A stretch of 64,000 nt of DNA from CAZNPA01 sp964575095 (lineage in GTDB: Bacteria; Pseudomonadota; Alphaproteobacteria; Rickettsiales; SXRF01): positions 34,405-98,404 of the forward strand of contig CAZNPA010000007.1 in NCBI GenBank assembly GCA_964575095.1, read 5' to 3'. The notes under the pieces are model-generated. The model was not told where the DNA came from, did not search any database, and worked only from the letters and a program-made list of their open reading frames with translations. Below are positions 26,853 through 35,605 of this stretch, piece after piece (the first letter of the stretch is position 1; every line of letters begins with the position of its first letter). The translations under genes were made by a program, and so were the position numbers.

Positions 26853-27677
26853 TCACTTACGGCGATAGAATATCCAAAGAACCGCCGCCGGTGCGCTGGC
26901 GACGATATTGATCAATCCCAACTCGATCGAAATCATCAGCGCCGCGGTGGACGGCACGCCGGCCAGGCCCAACATTCCAACCATCGTTGCCTCACGCACG
27001 CCCCAGCCGCCGATAGAGATCGGCAAAATCGACACCAGCACCACCAGCGGGATAAACAGGATGCATTGCAGCAACGTCAGGTCGATGCCGAAGCTCTGCG
27101 CCAGCACGTAACCGATCAGGCAATAGATGAGGTGCGAAACGAAGGCATAAATCAGGGAAATGGTCGATACCTTGGGATAGGAAAAAAGCGCGCGCAGACT
27201 TTGCAGAAAATAGAGCAGCCAGCGTACCGGCGGAATATGTTGATGCCTCGCCAGCAGGCGCGGAGCGTGGATAAAACCCGACCAGCCGATAGCAAGCGTC
27301 AGCAATACCAACGGCCATACATAATAGGCATTGATATCGAGGTAGGTTCCCAGTTTCGGTACGGTAAGCAGCACCAATATTACCAGCGCCGCCAGCGCGA
27401 TCATGCGGTCGATGATGACGGAATTAATCGCCGTTTGCAGCGGCACATGTTCCGATTTTGCCATCCATGCGCGCACGACATCGCCGCCGACCGTGCCGGG
27501 TAAACAATTATTGAAAAAAACGCCGATATAAAAAATGATGAACGAGTCGAGTTTTTTAAGGCCCGGATGTTCCGGTGTGGACAACACCGAAAGCACCAGC
27601 TGCCAGCGCAATGCACCAAGTAAGATCTGCACCAGAAACAATATGGCAGCAAGCATCAGGCCACTGGTCTGCTGCAT
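26853..27677 (-). CDS. UPF0104/lysylphosphatidylglycerol-synthase transmembrane-like flippase; N-terminus probably longer
   Basis: The first ATG in frame gives 274 aa and several membrane helices with the family segments FFNNCLPGTVGGDVVRAWM and LVVLVSILPISIGGWGVRE. The codons between the preceding in-frame stop (27795-27797) and this ATG continue the expected N-terminal helix of the family (KLGLTLAAFWLAFRGIDF). However, they contain no ATG, GTG or TTG. Translation therefore either starts at a rare codon or loses the first helix. The gene follows the AHL-synthase-like gene with no promoter gap, so the two are probably co-transcribed. Relatives move lipids across the inner membrane. Confidence 0.78.
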   Translation of the reverse strand: MQQTSGLMLAAILFLVQILLGALRWQLVLSVLSTPEHPGLKKLDSFIIFYIGVFFNNCLPGTVGGDVVRAWMAKSEHVPLQTAINSVIIDRMIALAALVILVLLTVPKLGTYLDINAYYVWPLVLLTLAIGWSGFIHAPRLLARHQHIPPVRWLLYFLQSLRALFSYPKVSTISLIYAFVSHLIYCLIGYVLAQSFGIDLTLLQCILFIPLVVLVSILPISIGGWGVREATMVGMLGLAGVPSTAALMISIELGLINIVASAPAAVLWIFYRRK

Positions 27678-27794
27678 AGCATATGCCGCGCTTAAACTAC
27701 TGAAATCGATGCCGCGAAACGCCAGCCAGAATGCGGCCAGCGTCAGCCCCAGCTTGGCGACGAGGCTAGTTATTCTGGACGTTGTAATGATGGC

Positions 27795-28538
27795 TTAAAC
27801 GGAGGCCAGCGATTTGTCGCCGACCACTTCGGTTTTGGATTTCGGGGTGTAGACCGGTGCCAGGTCAAGCATCGAGAGTACCATCCTGATGCCTTCGTAT
27901 TCTTCGCGATCCGGCACCTGAATGTCGTTCCTGATTTCCCATTTGAGGCCAAACAGGCTTGCCGCCTTGCGATAGTTACGCGCCAGAGTCGTCGGTGCCA
28001 GGGTGAAAGCATAGCGAGCCTTCATTTCCGCACCGCGCTTTAAAAGCTGGCGGGAGAGTTCGAGCAACACGACACTGTTCTGGAATTCCGGCAGGATGGC
28101 CATGCGGGAGATTTCGACATAGGTGACGTCGGAGAACGGTATGTCCTTTAAATGTTCGGCAAGAACAAAATCGCTTTTCTCCATCGGCAGCCGGTTGGAG
28201 GCATGCGCGTTGTGGAACGTCAGACGGCAGCCGCCGATGACGTGGTTGCCGCGGCGCGCGACCATGATATCGCTCTGGTCGTCATATTCGTCCTTGGTGC
28301 CGTTGAAATGTTCGAGTCCCCAGATATGGATGAACATTTCTTGACGCAGGCGGAAATACTGGTGCAGGTATCCGGCGTCGCGGGTCATTTCATAGACCAC
28401 CTGCTCCGGCTCGCGTTGCGGGCGGGAGAATTTGCGCGTCAGGAAATCACCTGAAAGCTCTACGTCGGAAGATAAGGGGAAGGATGTCGAGGGAGTATGC
28501 GCCATAGGTTCGCTATGAATGAGCCCGAGGTTGTCCAT
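27795..28538 (-). CDS. Acyl-homoserine-lactone-synthase / N-acyl amino acid synthase-like GNAT protein
   Basis: Start chosen at ATG 28538, which follows AGGAA; an upstream ATG at 28580 lacks a site. The 247-aa product resembles LuxI/FeeM-type acyltransferases: HQYFRLRQEMFIHIWGLEH, an acidic DEYDDQSD segment, GGCRLTFH, and the characteristic VEISRMAILPEF. Such enzymes transfer an acyl chain from acyl-ACP to an amino acid or S-adenosylmethionine. No LuxR gene is visible in the window, so a lipid-amino-acid product is as likely as a quorum signal. Downstream and co-oriented is a lipid-flippase-like gene. Confidence 0.7.
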   Translation of the reverse strand: MDNLGLIHSEPMAHTPSTSFPLSSDVELSGDFLTRKFSRPQREPEQVVYEMTRDAGYLHQYFRLRQEMFIHIWGLEHFNGTKDEYDDQSDIMVARRGNHVIGGCRLTFHNAHASNRLPMEKSDFVLAEHLKDIPFSDVTYVEISRMAILPEFQNSVVLLELSRQLLKRGAEMKARYAFTLAPTTLARNYRKAASLFGLKWEIRNDIQVPDREEYEGIRMVLSMLDLAPVYTPKSKTEVVGDKSLASV

Positions 28539-28600
28539 AATGTTTCCTACCCTTTTTATGTGCCCGTGCGGCAAACTCAATGGTTAATAATTGGTAAAAC

Positions 28601-28629
28601 ATTATAGAATTTCTCCAAAAATTCAACCA
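28601..28629 (-). promoter_or_regulatory. Putative promoter for the acyltransferase gene
   Basis: On the minus strand a perfect TATAAT (28606-28601) lies about 60 bp upstream of the start, with a weak -35 (TGGTTG, 28629-28624) at 17 bp. A weak -35 is compatible with activator control. Confidence 0.4.
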
Positions 28630-28733
28630 TTATTTTCTAGCCTAACTAGCTTTTATTGCATAGTTTTTATTTTGTATCATCCTGAAGCAGTAGCAAATCC
28701 TGTCAATATACCATAGCTAGTTATTATATATCC

Positions 28734-28758
28734 AAACTAGGTAAATATTACCTAGTTT
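28734..28758. promoter_or_regulatory. 25-bp palindrome in the AT-rich divergent region, candidate operator
   Basis: Perfect 11-bp arms (AAACTAGGTAA and its complement) flank a 3-base centre. Two related octamers (AACTAGCT, 28644-28651; inverted AGCTAGTT, 28715-28722) lie in the same intergenic region. The palindrome lies between the divergently transcribed acyltransferase gene and glmS, about 125 bp from each. The whole region 28539-28883 is otherwise non-coding and much richer in A+T than the genes around it. This is consistent with binding by a dimeric regulator. Confidence 0.55.
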
Positions 28759-28883
28759 ATAGTGATAATATACTATACAACCCGCTCAATTGCAACTTAC
28801 TATTGTATCGCCGCAAAAGATTGCTATCTATTCGCCTATCTATTTGTTTCGTCATAAATTTCCTAAATATATAGTACGTTTCC

Positions 28884-30704
28884 ATGTGTGGCATAATTGG
28901 CATAACCGGCACAAGACAAGTGGTTTCGCTGCTGGTCGACGGCTTAAAACAGCTCGAATACCGGGGATACGATTCCGCCGGCGTTGCCGTCGTCGGGAAA
29001 AACAGCATCGCCCGTGTGCGTGCGCAGGGAAAATTGATCAATCTGGAAAAGCAACTGGCCGCTTCGCCGCTTTCCGGCACCACCGGCATCGGCCATACGC
29101 GCTGGGCGACGCACGGCGCGCCCAACGAGATCAATGCCCACCCGCATGCGACGGAAAAAGTCGCCGTCGTGCACAACGGCATCATCGAAAATTTCCGCAC
29201 CCTGCGCGACGAGCTTACGAAACTTGGTTATTCTTTCGCCAGCCAGACCGATACCGAGACTGTGCCGGTGCTGGTCACCTATTACCTTGACCAAGGGTTG
29301 AAACCGCAGGAAGCGGTGACGAAAGCCGTGCGGCGACTGGAAGGCGCGTTCGCGCTGGGATTTATTTTCGCCGACCATCCGGGGCTATTAATGGGCGCCC
29401 GCCAAGGGCCGCCGCTGGCCGTCGGCTACGGCGACGGCGAGATGTATCTCGGCTCCGACGCGCTGGCATTGTCGCACCTTACCTCCAGCATCAGCTACCT
29501 TGAGGACGGCGACATCGTCGAACTCACGCAGGCGCAGGTCACCATCCACGATGCCGCCGGAAAAGAAGTTTCGCGGCCGGTGACGAAGTCGGCACATAGC
29601 AGCGCCGCCATCGGCAAAGGCAATTACCGCTATTTCATGGAAAAAGAAATTCATGAGCAGCCGGGCGTCGTCGGCGAAACCATCAAGAGCTATTGCAATC
29701 CGGTAGATCTCACCATCGGCCTGCCGAAGCTACCGTTTGACCTGCAACGCATCGAGCGCATACAGCTTATCGCCTGCGGCACGTCGTATTACGCAGCGCA
29801 GGTGGCCAAATACTGGCTGGAGTCGGTGGCCAAGGTTCCAACCGAAGTCGATATCGCTTCCGAATACCGCTACCGCTCGCCGATCATCGACGGCAAGGGA
29901 CTCACCATCGTTATCTCGCAGTCGGGTGAGACGGCCGATACGTTAGCGGCGTTGCGCATGGCCAAGGCCAGGCAACCGACGCTGGCCATCGTCAACGTGC
30001 CCGAAAGCACCATCGCTCGCGAGGCCAGCGGCGTGTTTTACACCTATGCCGGGCCGGAAATCGGTGTCGCCTCCACCAAGGCCTTCACCACGCAACTGGC
30101 GACGCTGGCCTGTTTCACGCTGGCGCTGGCGGAGGCGAAAAAGACCATCGCCGCCGAGGAACGCCGGCGGCTGTGCCAGCTGCTGCTCGAAACGCCGCAT
30201 GTGATGAACGATATTCTGAAGCTCGATGCGCATGTGCAGGCGCTGGCGGAGAACCTCACTCACGCGCGCGACATGCTTTATATCGGCCGCGGCGTCAGCT
30301 TCGCCTTAGCGATGGAAGGCGCGCTCAAGATGAAAGAGATTTCCTATATCCACGCCGAAGCCTACGCGGCGGGTGAATTGAAGCACGGCCCCATCGCGCT
30401 GATCGACGATAAAGTACCGGTCGTCGTACTGGCGCCGAGCGATGCGCTATTCGAAAAAACCGCGTCCAACTTACAGGAAGCCTCGGCGCGCGGCGGGAAG
30501 ATTATTTTAATCAGCGACGCGAAGGGTATTAGCGCTATGGGCGACATGGCCAGCGCCAGCCTGTGCATGCCTGCGGCCGACCCATTTATCACGCCGCTGC
30601 TTTACGCGCTGCCGGTGCAGATGCTGGCCTACCATGTGGCATGCTTGAAAGGCACCGACATTGATCAGCCGAGGAATCTGGCAAAGAGCGTAACGGTGGA
30701 ATAG
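28884..30704 (+). CDS. glmS: Glutamine-fructose-6-phosphate aminotransferase (isomerizing)
   Basis: First step of UDP-GlcNAc synthesis. The 606-aa protein starts MCGIIGITG with the catalytic N-terminal cysteine of class II glutamine amidotransferases (so the start is certain). It contains LEYRGYDSAG and GHTRWATHG, then two SIS domains (ACGTSYYAAQVAKYW, SQSGETADTLAALR, GRGVSFALAMEGALKMKEIS). The C-terminal DIDQPRNLAKSVTVE is canonical. No strong Shine-Dalgarno is seen. It ends exactly where the opposing gene ends. Confidence 0.97.
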   Translation: MCGIIGITGTRQVVSLLVDGLKQLEYRGYDSAGVAVVGKNSIARVRAQGKLINLEKQLAASPLSGTTGIGHTRWATHGAPNEINAHPHATEKVAVVHNGIIENFRTLRDELTKLGYSFASQTDTETVPVLVTYYLDQGLKPQEAVTKAVRRLEGAFALGFIFADHPGLLMGARQGPPLAVGYGDGEMYLGSDALALSHLTSSISYLEDGDIVELTQAQVTIHDAAGKEVSRPVTKSAHSSAAIGKGNYRYFMEKEIHEQPGVVGETIKSYCNPVDLTIGLPKLPFDLQRIERIQLIACGTSYYAAQVAKYWLESVAKVPTEVDIASEYRYRSPIIDGKGLTIVISQSGETADTLAALRMAKARQPTLAIVNVPESTIAREASGVFYTYAGPEIGVASTKAFTTQLATLACFTLALAEAKKTIAAEERRRLCQLLLETPHVMNDILKLDAHVQALAENLTHARDMLYIGRGVSFALAMEGALKMKEISYIHAEAYAAGELKHGPIALIDDKVPVVVLAPSDALFEKTASNLQEASARGGKIILISDAKGISAMGDMASASLCMPAADPFITPLLYALPVQMLAYHVACLKGTDIDQPRNLAKSVTVE

Positions 30705-31439
30705 TTATCCGTACATCACCACCAACATCACCGCCAGCCCGAACGGCACGGTGATCGGAATCTTTTCCCATATCCGGCTCAAGAGATAAAATCCGGAAAA
30801 TACCAATAATAGCAGCGGCAGTTTTGCAAACCCGACGCAGATGCCGCCCACGGCCAGCAGTTGCCCCAGCAGCGGCGGCACGTAGATGTGGCCGACGCGT
30901 TTTATTTTCTTATATTGCAGCACGGCGCCGATGATGAGGCCGGAAAACCCGCCGATAAAGAATCCGTAGATGGAATGGTCGGCCAGCGTGCGGTAGAGCA
31001 TGCCGAATATGGCGATGCATAATAATATTTTCACCATCAGCATGCGCTCATTGGCTTCGATGGCCGCCAGCGTTGTCAGGAACGTGCCCAGCGTCACGAT
31101 CAATATATATTCCTGACTGAAATTAAACCGCAGGAAGGCGAGCATGAACAGCGCGCCGATAATCACTTCCGTCCAGGTATGCGAGGTTGGGAACGGCGCG
31201 TTGCAATAGCGACAGCGGTGCTTTAACATCAGCGCCGAGACGACGGGAAATAAATCCGGGACTTTCAGCAGTGCGCCGCAGGTGCCGCAATAGGGCGTTT
31301 TATCCAGCAACAATTTTCCACGCGGCAGGCGGTGCACAAGGCTGCAGGCGTAATTCCCTACCGCAAGGCCAAATGCCAGCGACAATATCAGGCCGCAGAG
31401 GATGTAGGTGGAGGAAGAATATATGACGCCGGCTAGCAC
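30705..31439 (-). CDS. Prepilin-peptidase-like (A24) membrane protein lacking the catalytic aspartates
   Basis: Start GTG 31439, just after the upstream stop. The 244-aa product follows the layout of type IV prepilin peptidases: N-terminal GLAVGNYACSLVHRLPRG, a cytoplasmic zinc loop with two CxxC pairs (CGTCGALL and CRYCNAPF), then transmembrane helices. The two catalytic sites appear lost. The region normally carrying the first Asp reads AAIEANERML. The region normally GxGDxK reads VGHIYVPPLLG, with His in place of Asp. It is therefore probably not a peptidase. No pilin or secretion gene is nearby. Confidence 0.68.
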   Translation of the reverse strand: MLAGVIYSSSTYILCGLILSLAFGLAVGNYACSLVHRLPRGKLLLDKTPYCGTCGALLKVPDLFPVVSALMLKHRCRYCNAPFPTSHTWTEVIIGALFMLAFLRFNFSQEYILIVTLGTFLTTLAAIEANERMLMVKILLCIAIFGMLYRTLADHSIYGFFIGGFSGLIIGAVLQYKKIKRVGHIYVPPLLGQLLAVGGICVGFAKLPLLLLVFSGFYLLSRIWEKIPITVPFGLAVMLVVMYG

Positions 31440-31442
31440 GGA

Positions 31443-32684
31443 TTAGTTTTCGATAGTCGAAGATGGATCCAGCAGCGCATCAATATAGCGTCCCTGGAAC
31501 AACGAGATGCCAAGCGCCTGGCCGTATTCCACCGCCTGCTTGCTGTCACAGCGGCAGAGGATGATGCGCTTGTTGCCGCAGGCCTGGATGGCACGCATCA
31601 GCTCCTGATTCTCGGCCGTTTTCAGGTCGCTTTCGGCATCGGCGTTCCACTGGATTTTCAGCAGGTCGACTTTCAGCTTATCGCGTTCGATATTGACGAA
31701 GCTCTTGGTGTTCAACCCGTCGAGGCAGACGCGGTAGCCCAGCTTCTGAACCTCGTTTCTGGCGACAATGAATCCGGTGATGTCGGCAAAGACGTCGACC
31801 ACCGGCACTTCGATCACCACCGATACTTTGGTCGAGGGCGGCGTCAGCGCATCGAAATCGGAGAATGCCTGCGACAGCAGCGTTGCCGCGTTGAGGTTGA
31901 GGCTGATCGGCGCGTTCAGGTATTCCGCCGCGTTGCTGCCGACGAATTCGAGCACGCGCTCGTCGAGCAATTGCGTGACGTATTTGAACAGCCAGCGGTT
32001 GCTGAAAAAATCCACTTCCGCTTTCAGCGAATGGCGCAGATGCGCGATGTGGATATAAAGCTCGTCAAATACTTTACGCACGCCGCCGCCCGGTAATACA
32101 GCGCATACCGGCTGCCGGCGGATGACTTTCGATAAATCGGCGCGTTGGATGTCCTGCTCTACATTAGGCAGGCGCGCTGAACTGAAATCGACGACGGTGG
32201 AAGGATGGCTTATTTCCGCGGCCGCCCCTACCCTCGCGGTTGCCCGGCCACCGACAACGGCAGTTTTCCGTACGGAAAGCGCCATGCGTTTCGAGGCCAG
32301 ATCCATAAATTCGCGCCAGTCCTTCTCGAGATTGTAGACGCTGCAGAAATGCTGGTTCTCATCGCCGCCTTCGGCATAGGCCAGCGGATCATCCATATAC
32401 AGGTAGCGCAACTGGAAGATGAGCTTGTTCTCCAAAGTTTTTTCCAGCCCGTTGCAGAGCAAGACGATGCCGCGGTCAGCCAGCATGAAAATGCCGCCGT
32501 CATAGGGCTTGAGCAGGTCGGTAATCAAATTGATGGCGATTTTTATCTGGTAATCGCTTTTGTATTCCTCGCGCAGGCGGTCGAGATGGAAGTGAATGGC
32601 CTGCCAGCCGGACGGATCCTCGATGGCGTTCAGCGTCTCCACCAGTTTCACTTCTGCCGCGCGTGCGATGAGTTGCAAGGTCAT
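31443..32684 (-). CDS. Degenerate EAL-domain protein
   Basis: 413 aa. Residues 1-150 form an uncharacterised N-terminal domain; about residues 195-405 follow the EAL phosphodiesterase fold (SLNLNAATLL, VVIEVPVVDVF, GYRVCLDGLN, VDLLKIQWN and ALGISLFQGRYID). The EAL motif itself and the usual DDFGTG catalytic loop are absent, replaced by non-acidic residues. This argues against c-di-GMP hydrolysis and for a binding or scaffold role. It lies between asmA-like and prepilin-peptidase-like genes with gaps of 3-4 bases, one transcription unit. Confidence 0.72.
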   Translation of the reverse strand: MTLQLIARAAEVKLVETLNAIEDPSGWQAIHFHLDRLREEYKSDYQIKIAINLITDLLKPYDGGIFMLADRGIVLLCNGLEKTLENKLIFQLRYLYMDDPLAYAEGGDENQHFCSVYNLEKDWREFMDLASKRMALSVRKTAVVGGRATARVGAAAEISHPSTVVDFSSARLPNVEQDIQRADLSKVIRRQPVCAVLPGGGVRKVFDELYIHIAHLRHSLKAEVDFFSNRWLFKYVTQLLDERVLEFVGSNAAEYLNAPISLNLNAATLLSQAFSDFDALTPPSTKVSVVIEVPVVDVFADITGFIVARNEVQKLGYRVCLDGLNTKSFVNIERDKLKVDLLKIQWNADAESDLKTAENQELMRAIQACGNKRIILCRCDSKQAVEYGQALGISLFQGRYIDALLDPSSTIEN

Positions 32685-32688
32685 AACG

Positions 32689-35445
32689 TTACGGACTCAC
32701 GCTGCTGCCGACAAGGCGTTTGGCGACATACGCTTCGAGCGAAGACGTATCGACCTGCATCTCCGGCGCGCCGATCGGGCCGGAAAGCTGGATGGTCATC
32801 GTCGGCACGGTTTCCGACGACATGCCCGAGAACTGGTACAGCGACGACAATTGCATCGTCCACGGCACCAGCTTCATTTCGCCGGTCAGGTTGCCGACGG
32901 CGGCGGCCGTTTTAAGCGTCACGCCCGGCGTGCGCAACACGCCGTTTCTAATATTGAGGTTGCCGTCTACGGACATTTCGGTTGATCCCTGAACCAAGGC
33001 GAGATTGACATTATTTACCACATCCGACGCCGTGCGGGATACGGCCACCGCATCAGCCACGCCCTGCACGTTGAAATTATTCACGTTCACGCCGCGCGCC
33101 GCGACCACCAGCTCCACATTCGACTGCGATATCCATGACAGATAGTTTACGCCGGATGTGACCAGAGTGCCGCTGACGCTGACCTTACCGCCGATATTGT
33201 CACGTCCGGTGAGAGACTGCAACATCTCTTGCAGCTCGGCGTTATAGAGTGTGAAGCCGACGGAAATACCGGGCACGGTACCGCCGTAAATGGAACCGCT
33301 GACGCTGCATTTTCCCTGCCAGTAATTGAACTGGAGGCTTTGGAAAGTAACCGCATTATTTTCGAGCTTGGCGCGCAGCTTCAGATTGGTGAACGTCTTA
33401 TCCTGATAAAGCATCTTGCCGGCGCTGATGTCGAACGTGCCGTTGATGCCGTCCATCCATCCCATGTCGATTAAAGTCTCCGGCCAACGTTTGTCCGCGG
33501 GTGCGGCGGCAGGCGGCGGCACGTCCGGATTGGCGCTGAAATATTTCGTATCGAGCACGCTGGTATTGAGCAGCACGTTGACCACCGGCTGCTCGCCTTT
33601 GGCGTCGAGGCTGAAGCTGGCTTCCAGCGTATCGCCCGGGTAATACATATGCACGTTGTAAATGCCGAATTCGCCTTCCTTGGCAAAGAGGCGGAACGAT
33701 GCGCTGTCGCCGGGACGGTCGAGGAAGGTGAAGTGTTCGACATTGACCCGAAAATCAATATTGGTTTGCAATTTTTTCAGCCAGTTGAGGTTGGCGCTTT
33801 TGTCGTATTTAAGGAAAAACTCTTTCGGATTGTTGTCCTGTTTCTTGCGCCAGGAATCGCGGAAATAATCGAAGTTGATGTCCTTCAGCTTGACGTCGGC
33901 TTCCAGGCGCGGATTGGCGTCGAAATAAGCAACCAGCCCGCCATTTAGCTGCAAATCACTGATCTTGGCATTGGCCTCTGACAGGCGCACCTGATCGGAC
34001 GCAATGTACAGATTGGAACGGATGGAAAAATTCCCGGATCCGAGTTCGGGCAAGCCGATCGCCGATTCGTCGAACACGGTCAGCATCTGGCGTAGGTTGG
34101 GACCTTGCGTTTCCATGCTGCCTTCGAAACGCAGCCCGCCGGTGCTTCCCGGCGATAAAATACCGAACAGCGACAGCGACGCTTCGCCCGGCAGCAGCAT
34201 GTTGAATTTATTGACGGTGACGACGGCTTTGTCGAGCCCCAGTGATAACTGCACCTTATTCCAGGTCTGGCCGCCGACATACAGTTTGTCCGCTTCCAGG
34301 CTCAGGTTCAGCGCCATATCGTTCGGCAGCGGGTTTTCCTGCTGGCTCATGCTGTTTTTGACTGCCAGTGACAGGTTGCCGTCTGCCTGCAATGCGCCAA
34401 GCAACATCGACCACTGGCCATAATCCAACGCCGAGAAATTGAGTGCGGTGGTGATTTGCGGGATATCCGTCCACTCAATGTCCATCGTGCCGGATGCGGC
34501 GGAGTTAAGTCCGGTGAACTGCCCGTTAGTCAGGTGCGCGGCGCTGCCGGTCTGGTTCCATTGACCGGAAAAACTGACCGGCAGAAAAACGTCTTTCTCT
34601 TCTTTCTGTGTGGAAACATTGGTGATCTGATCGAGCAGCGAATGTTTCTCTTCCGCCTTGGGTTTGGTCCAATCCAGAATATTTTCCAGCGTCAGGGTGA
34701 ATGTGCCTTGAACGTGCGGCGCATCGGCCGAAAAATCAACGGCGCCGTCAAGCTGCAGCGTATTATTTTTATCGGAAGAGAACGTTACGCTGACCGGAAG
34801 CGGCGCGGAGGCAGAGGGGGGCTTGGCTCTCGCTTCAAACTGCAATCTATGACCATAACTTGAGAATGATCCGCTGATGTTCGATTCGGCGCCGGTAGCG
34901 CCTTGCGCGTAGATATGGTCGATGGCCACGTCTTTATCCGTGCGCCGGTTGCGGTAAAGAATTTGCCCTTCGCTGATGGCGATCGACACCGATTGCGGCG
35001 AGGCCTGAGTGATCGATTGTAAAAATGCGCTGTTCAGCCAGTCCCAGTGGATCCGGTTATCGTCCAGCCGGTCCAGTTCCAGCGCCGGGCGCTCTAAAAT
35101 AATGGAAGCGGCGCGCGGCGCGCCGGAAAAAATCGACCCGAGGTCAGCGCGAATATGCACGATGTCCACCGTCAATGTCGGTGCCGGTTTATCGTTGCCG
35201 ATATCCCTGAGCTCGACGCCGGTAAGATAGAGCGTCGGTATCGGCACCAGCGAAACGCTGACGGCACCTTTGATATTGAGCGCCTTGCCGGTGCGGTCTT
35301 TCACCAGTTGCTCTATTTGCGCGCGGTAGTAATCGGTATGGATGAATCCTTGCAGGAGCAGCGTCAGGCCGAGCAGAAACAATACCGCCATCATAACGAT
35401 GACGAGAATCTTTGATTTCAGCAAGATATTGATATTCTTAGCCAT
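32689..35445 (-). CDS. AsmA-family inner-membrane protein
   Basis: The 918-aa protein has one N-terminal transmembrane helix (ILVIVMMAVLFLLGLTLLLQ) and the AsmA start FIHTDYYRAQIEQLVKDRTG, followed by NIKGAVSVSLVPIPTLYLTG. A long beta-rich periplasmic region follows, ending in an AsmA C-terminal segment (NNVNLALVQGSTEMSVDGNL, TPGVTLKTAAAVG). AsmA-like proteins are bridge-like lipid transporters between the membranes. It begins the minus-strand operon with the EAL and prepilin-peptidase-like genes. Confidence 0.86.
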   Translation of the reverse strand: MAKNINILLKSKILVIVMMAVLFLLGLTLLLQGFIHTDYYRAQIEQLVKDRTGKALNIKGAVSVSLVPIPTLYLTGVELRDIGNDKPAPTLTVDIVHIRADLGSIFSGAPRAASIILERPALELDRLDDNRIHWDWLNSAFLQSITQASPQSVSIAISEGQILYRNRRTDKDVAIDHIYAQGATGAESNISGSFSSYGHRLQFEARAKPPSASAPLPVSVTFSSDKNNTLQLDGAVDFSADAPHVQGTFTLTLENILDWTKPKAEEKHSLLDQITNVSTQKEEKDVFLPVSFSGQWNQTGSAAHLTNGQFTGLNSAASGTMDIEWTDIPQITTALNFSALDYGQWSMLLGALQADGNLSLAVKNSMSQQENPLPNDMALNLSLEADKLYVGGQTWNKVQLSLGLDKAVVTVNKFNMLLPGEASLSLFGILSPGSTGGLRFEGSMETQGPNLRQMLTVFDESAIGLPELGSGNFSIRSNLYIASDQVRLSEANAKISDLQLNGGLVAYFDANPRLEADVKLKDINFDYFRDSWRKKQDNNPKEFFLKYDKSANLNWLKKLQTNIDFRVNVEHFTFLDRPGDSASFRLFAKEGEFGIYNVHMYYPGDTLEASFSLDAKGEQPVVNVLLNTSVLDTKYFSANPDVPPPAAAPADKRWPETLIDMGWMDGINGTFDISAGKMLYQDKTFTNLKLRAKLENNAVTFQSLQFNYWQGKCSVSGSIYGGTVPGISVGFTLYNAELQEMLQSLTGRDNIGGKVSVSGTLVTSGVNYLSWISQSNVELVVAARGVNVNNFNVQGVADAVAVSRTASDVVNNVNLALVQGSTEMSVDGNLNIRNGVLRTPGVTLKTAAAVGNLTGEMKLVPWTMQLSSLYQFSGMSSETVPTMTIQLSGPIGAPEMQVDTSSLEAYVAKRLVGSSVSP

Positions 35446-35548
35446 GATTCCTTTTTACGCACAATAATCCAAGGGTAATGTAGGAGCAAAAAGATAATTT
35501 TTCACTAATAGTTTCCTGTTTTTCCTTTGCTCACACGACCTTGTTTCC

Positions 35549-35576
35549 TTGACGCGCGGCGACATTACGATACTAT
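35549..35576 (+). promoter_or_regulatory. Putative promoter for the chorismate mutase-hisC-tyrC operon
   Basis: TTGACG (35549-35554) and TACTAT (35571-35576) are 16 bp apart, 30 bp before the first start codon. No attenuator-like leader peptide or terminator pair is visible in this short leader. Confidence 0.5.
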
Positions 35577-35605
35577 GCCCCCTCCCATAATCAGCCACGC
35601 CCCTT

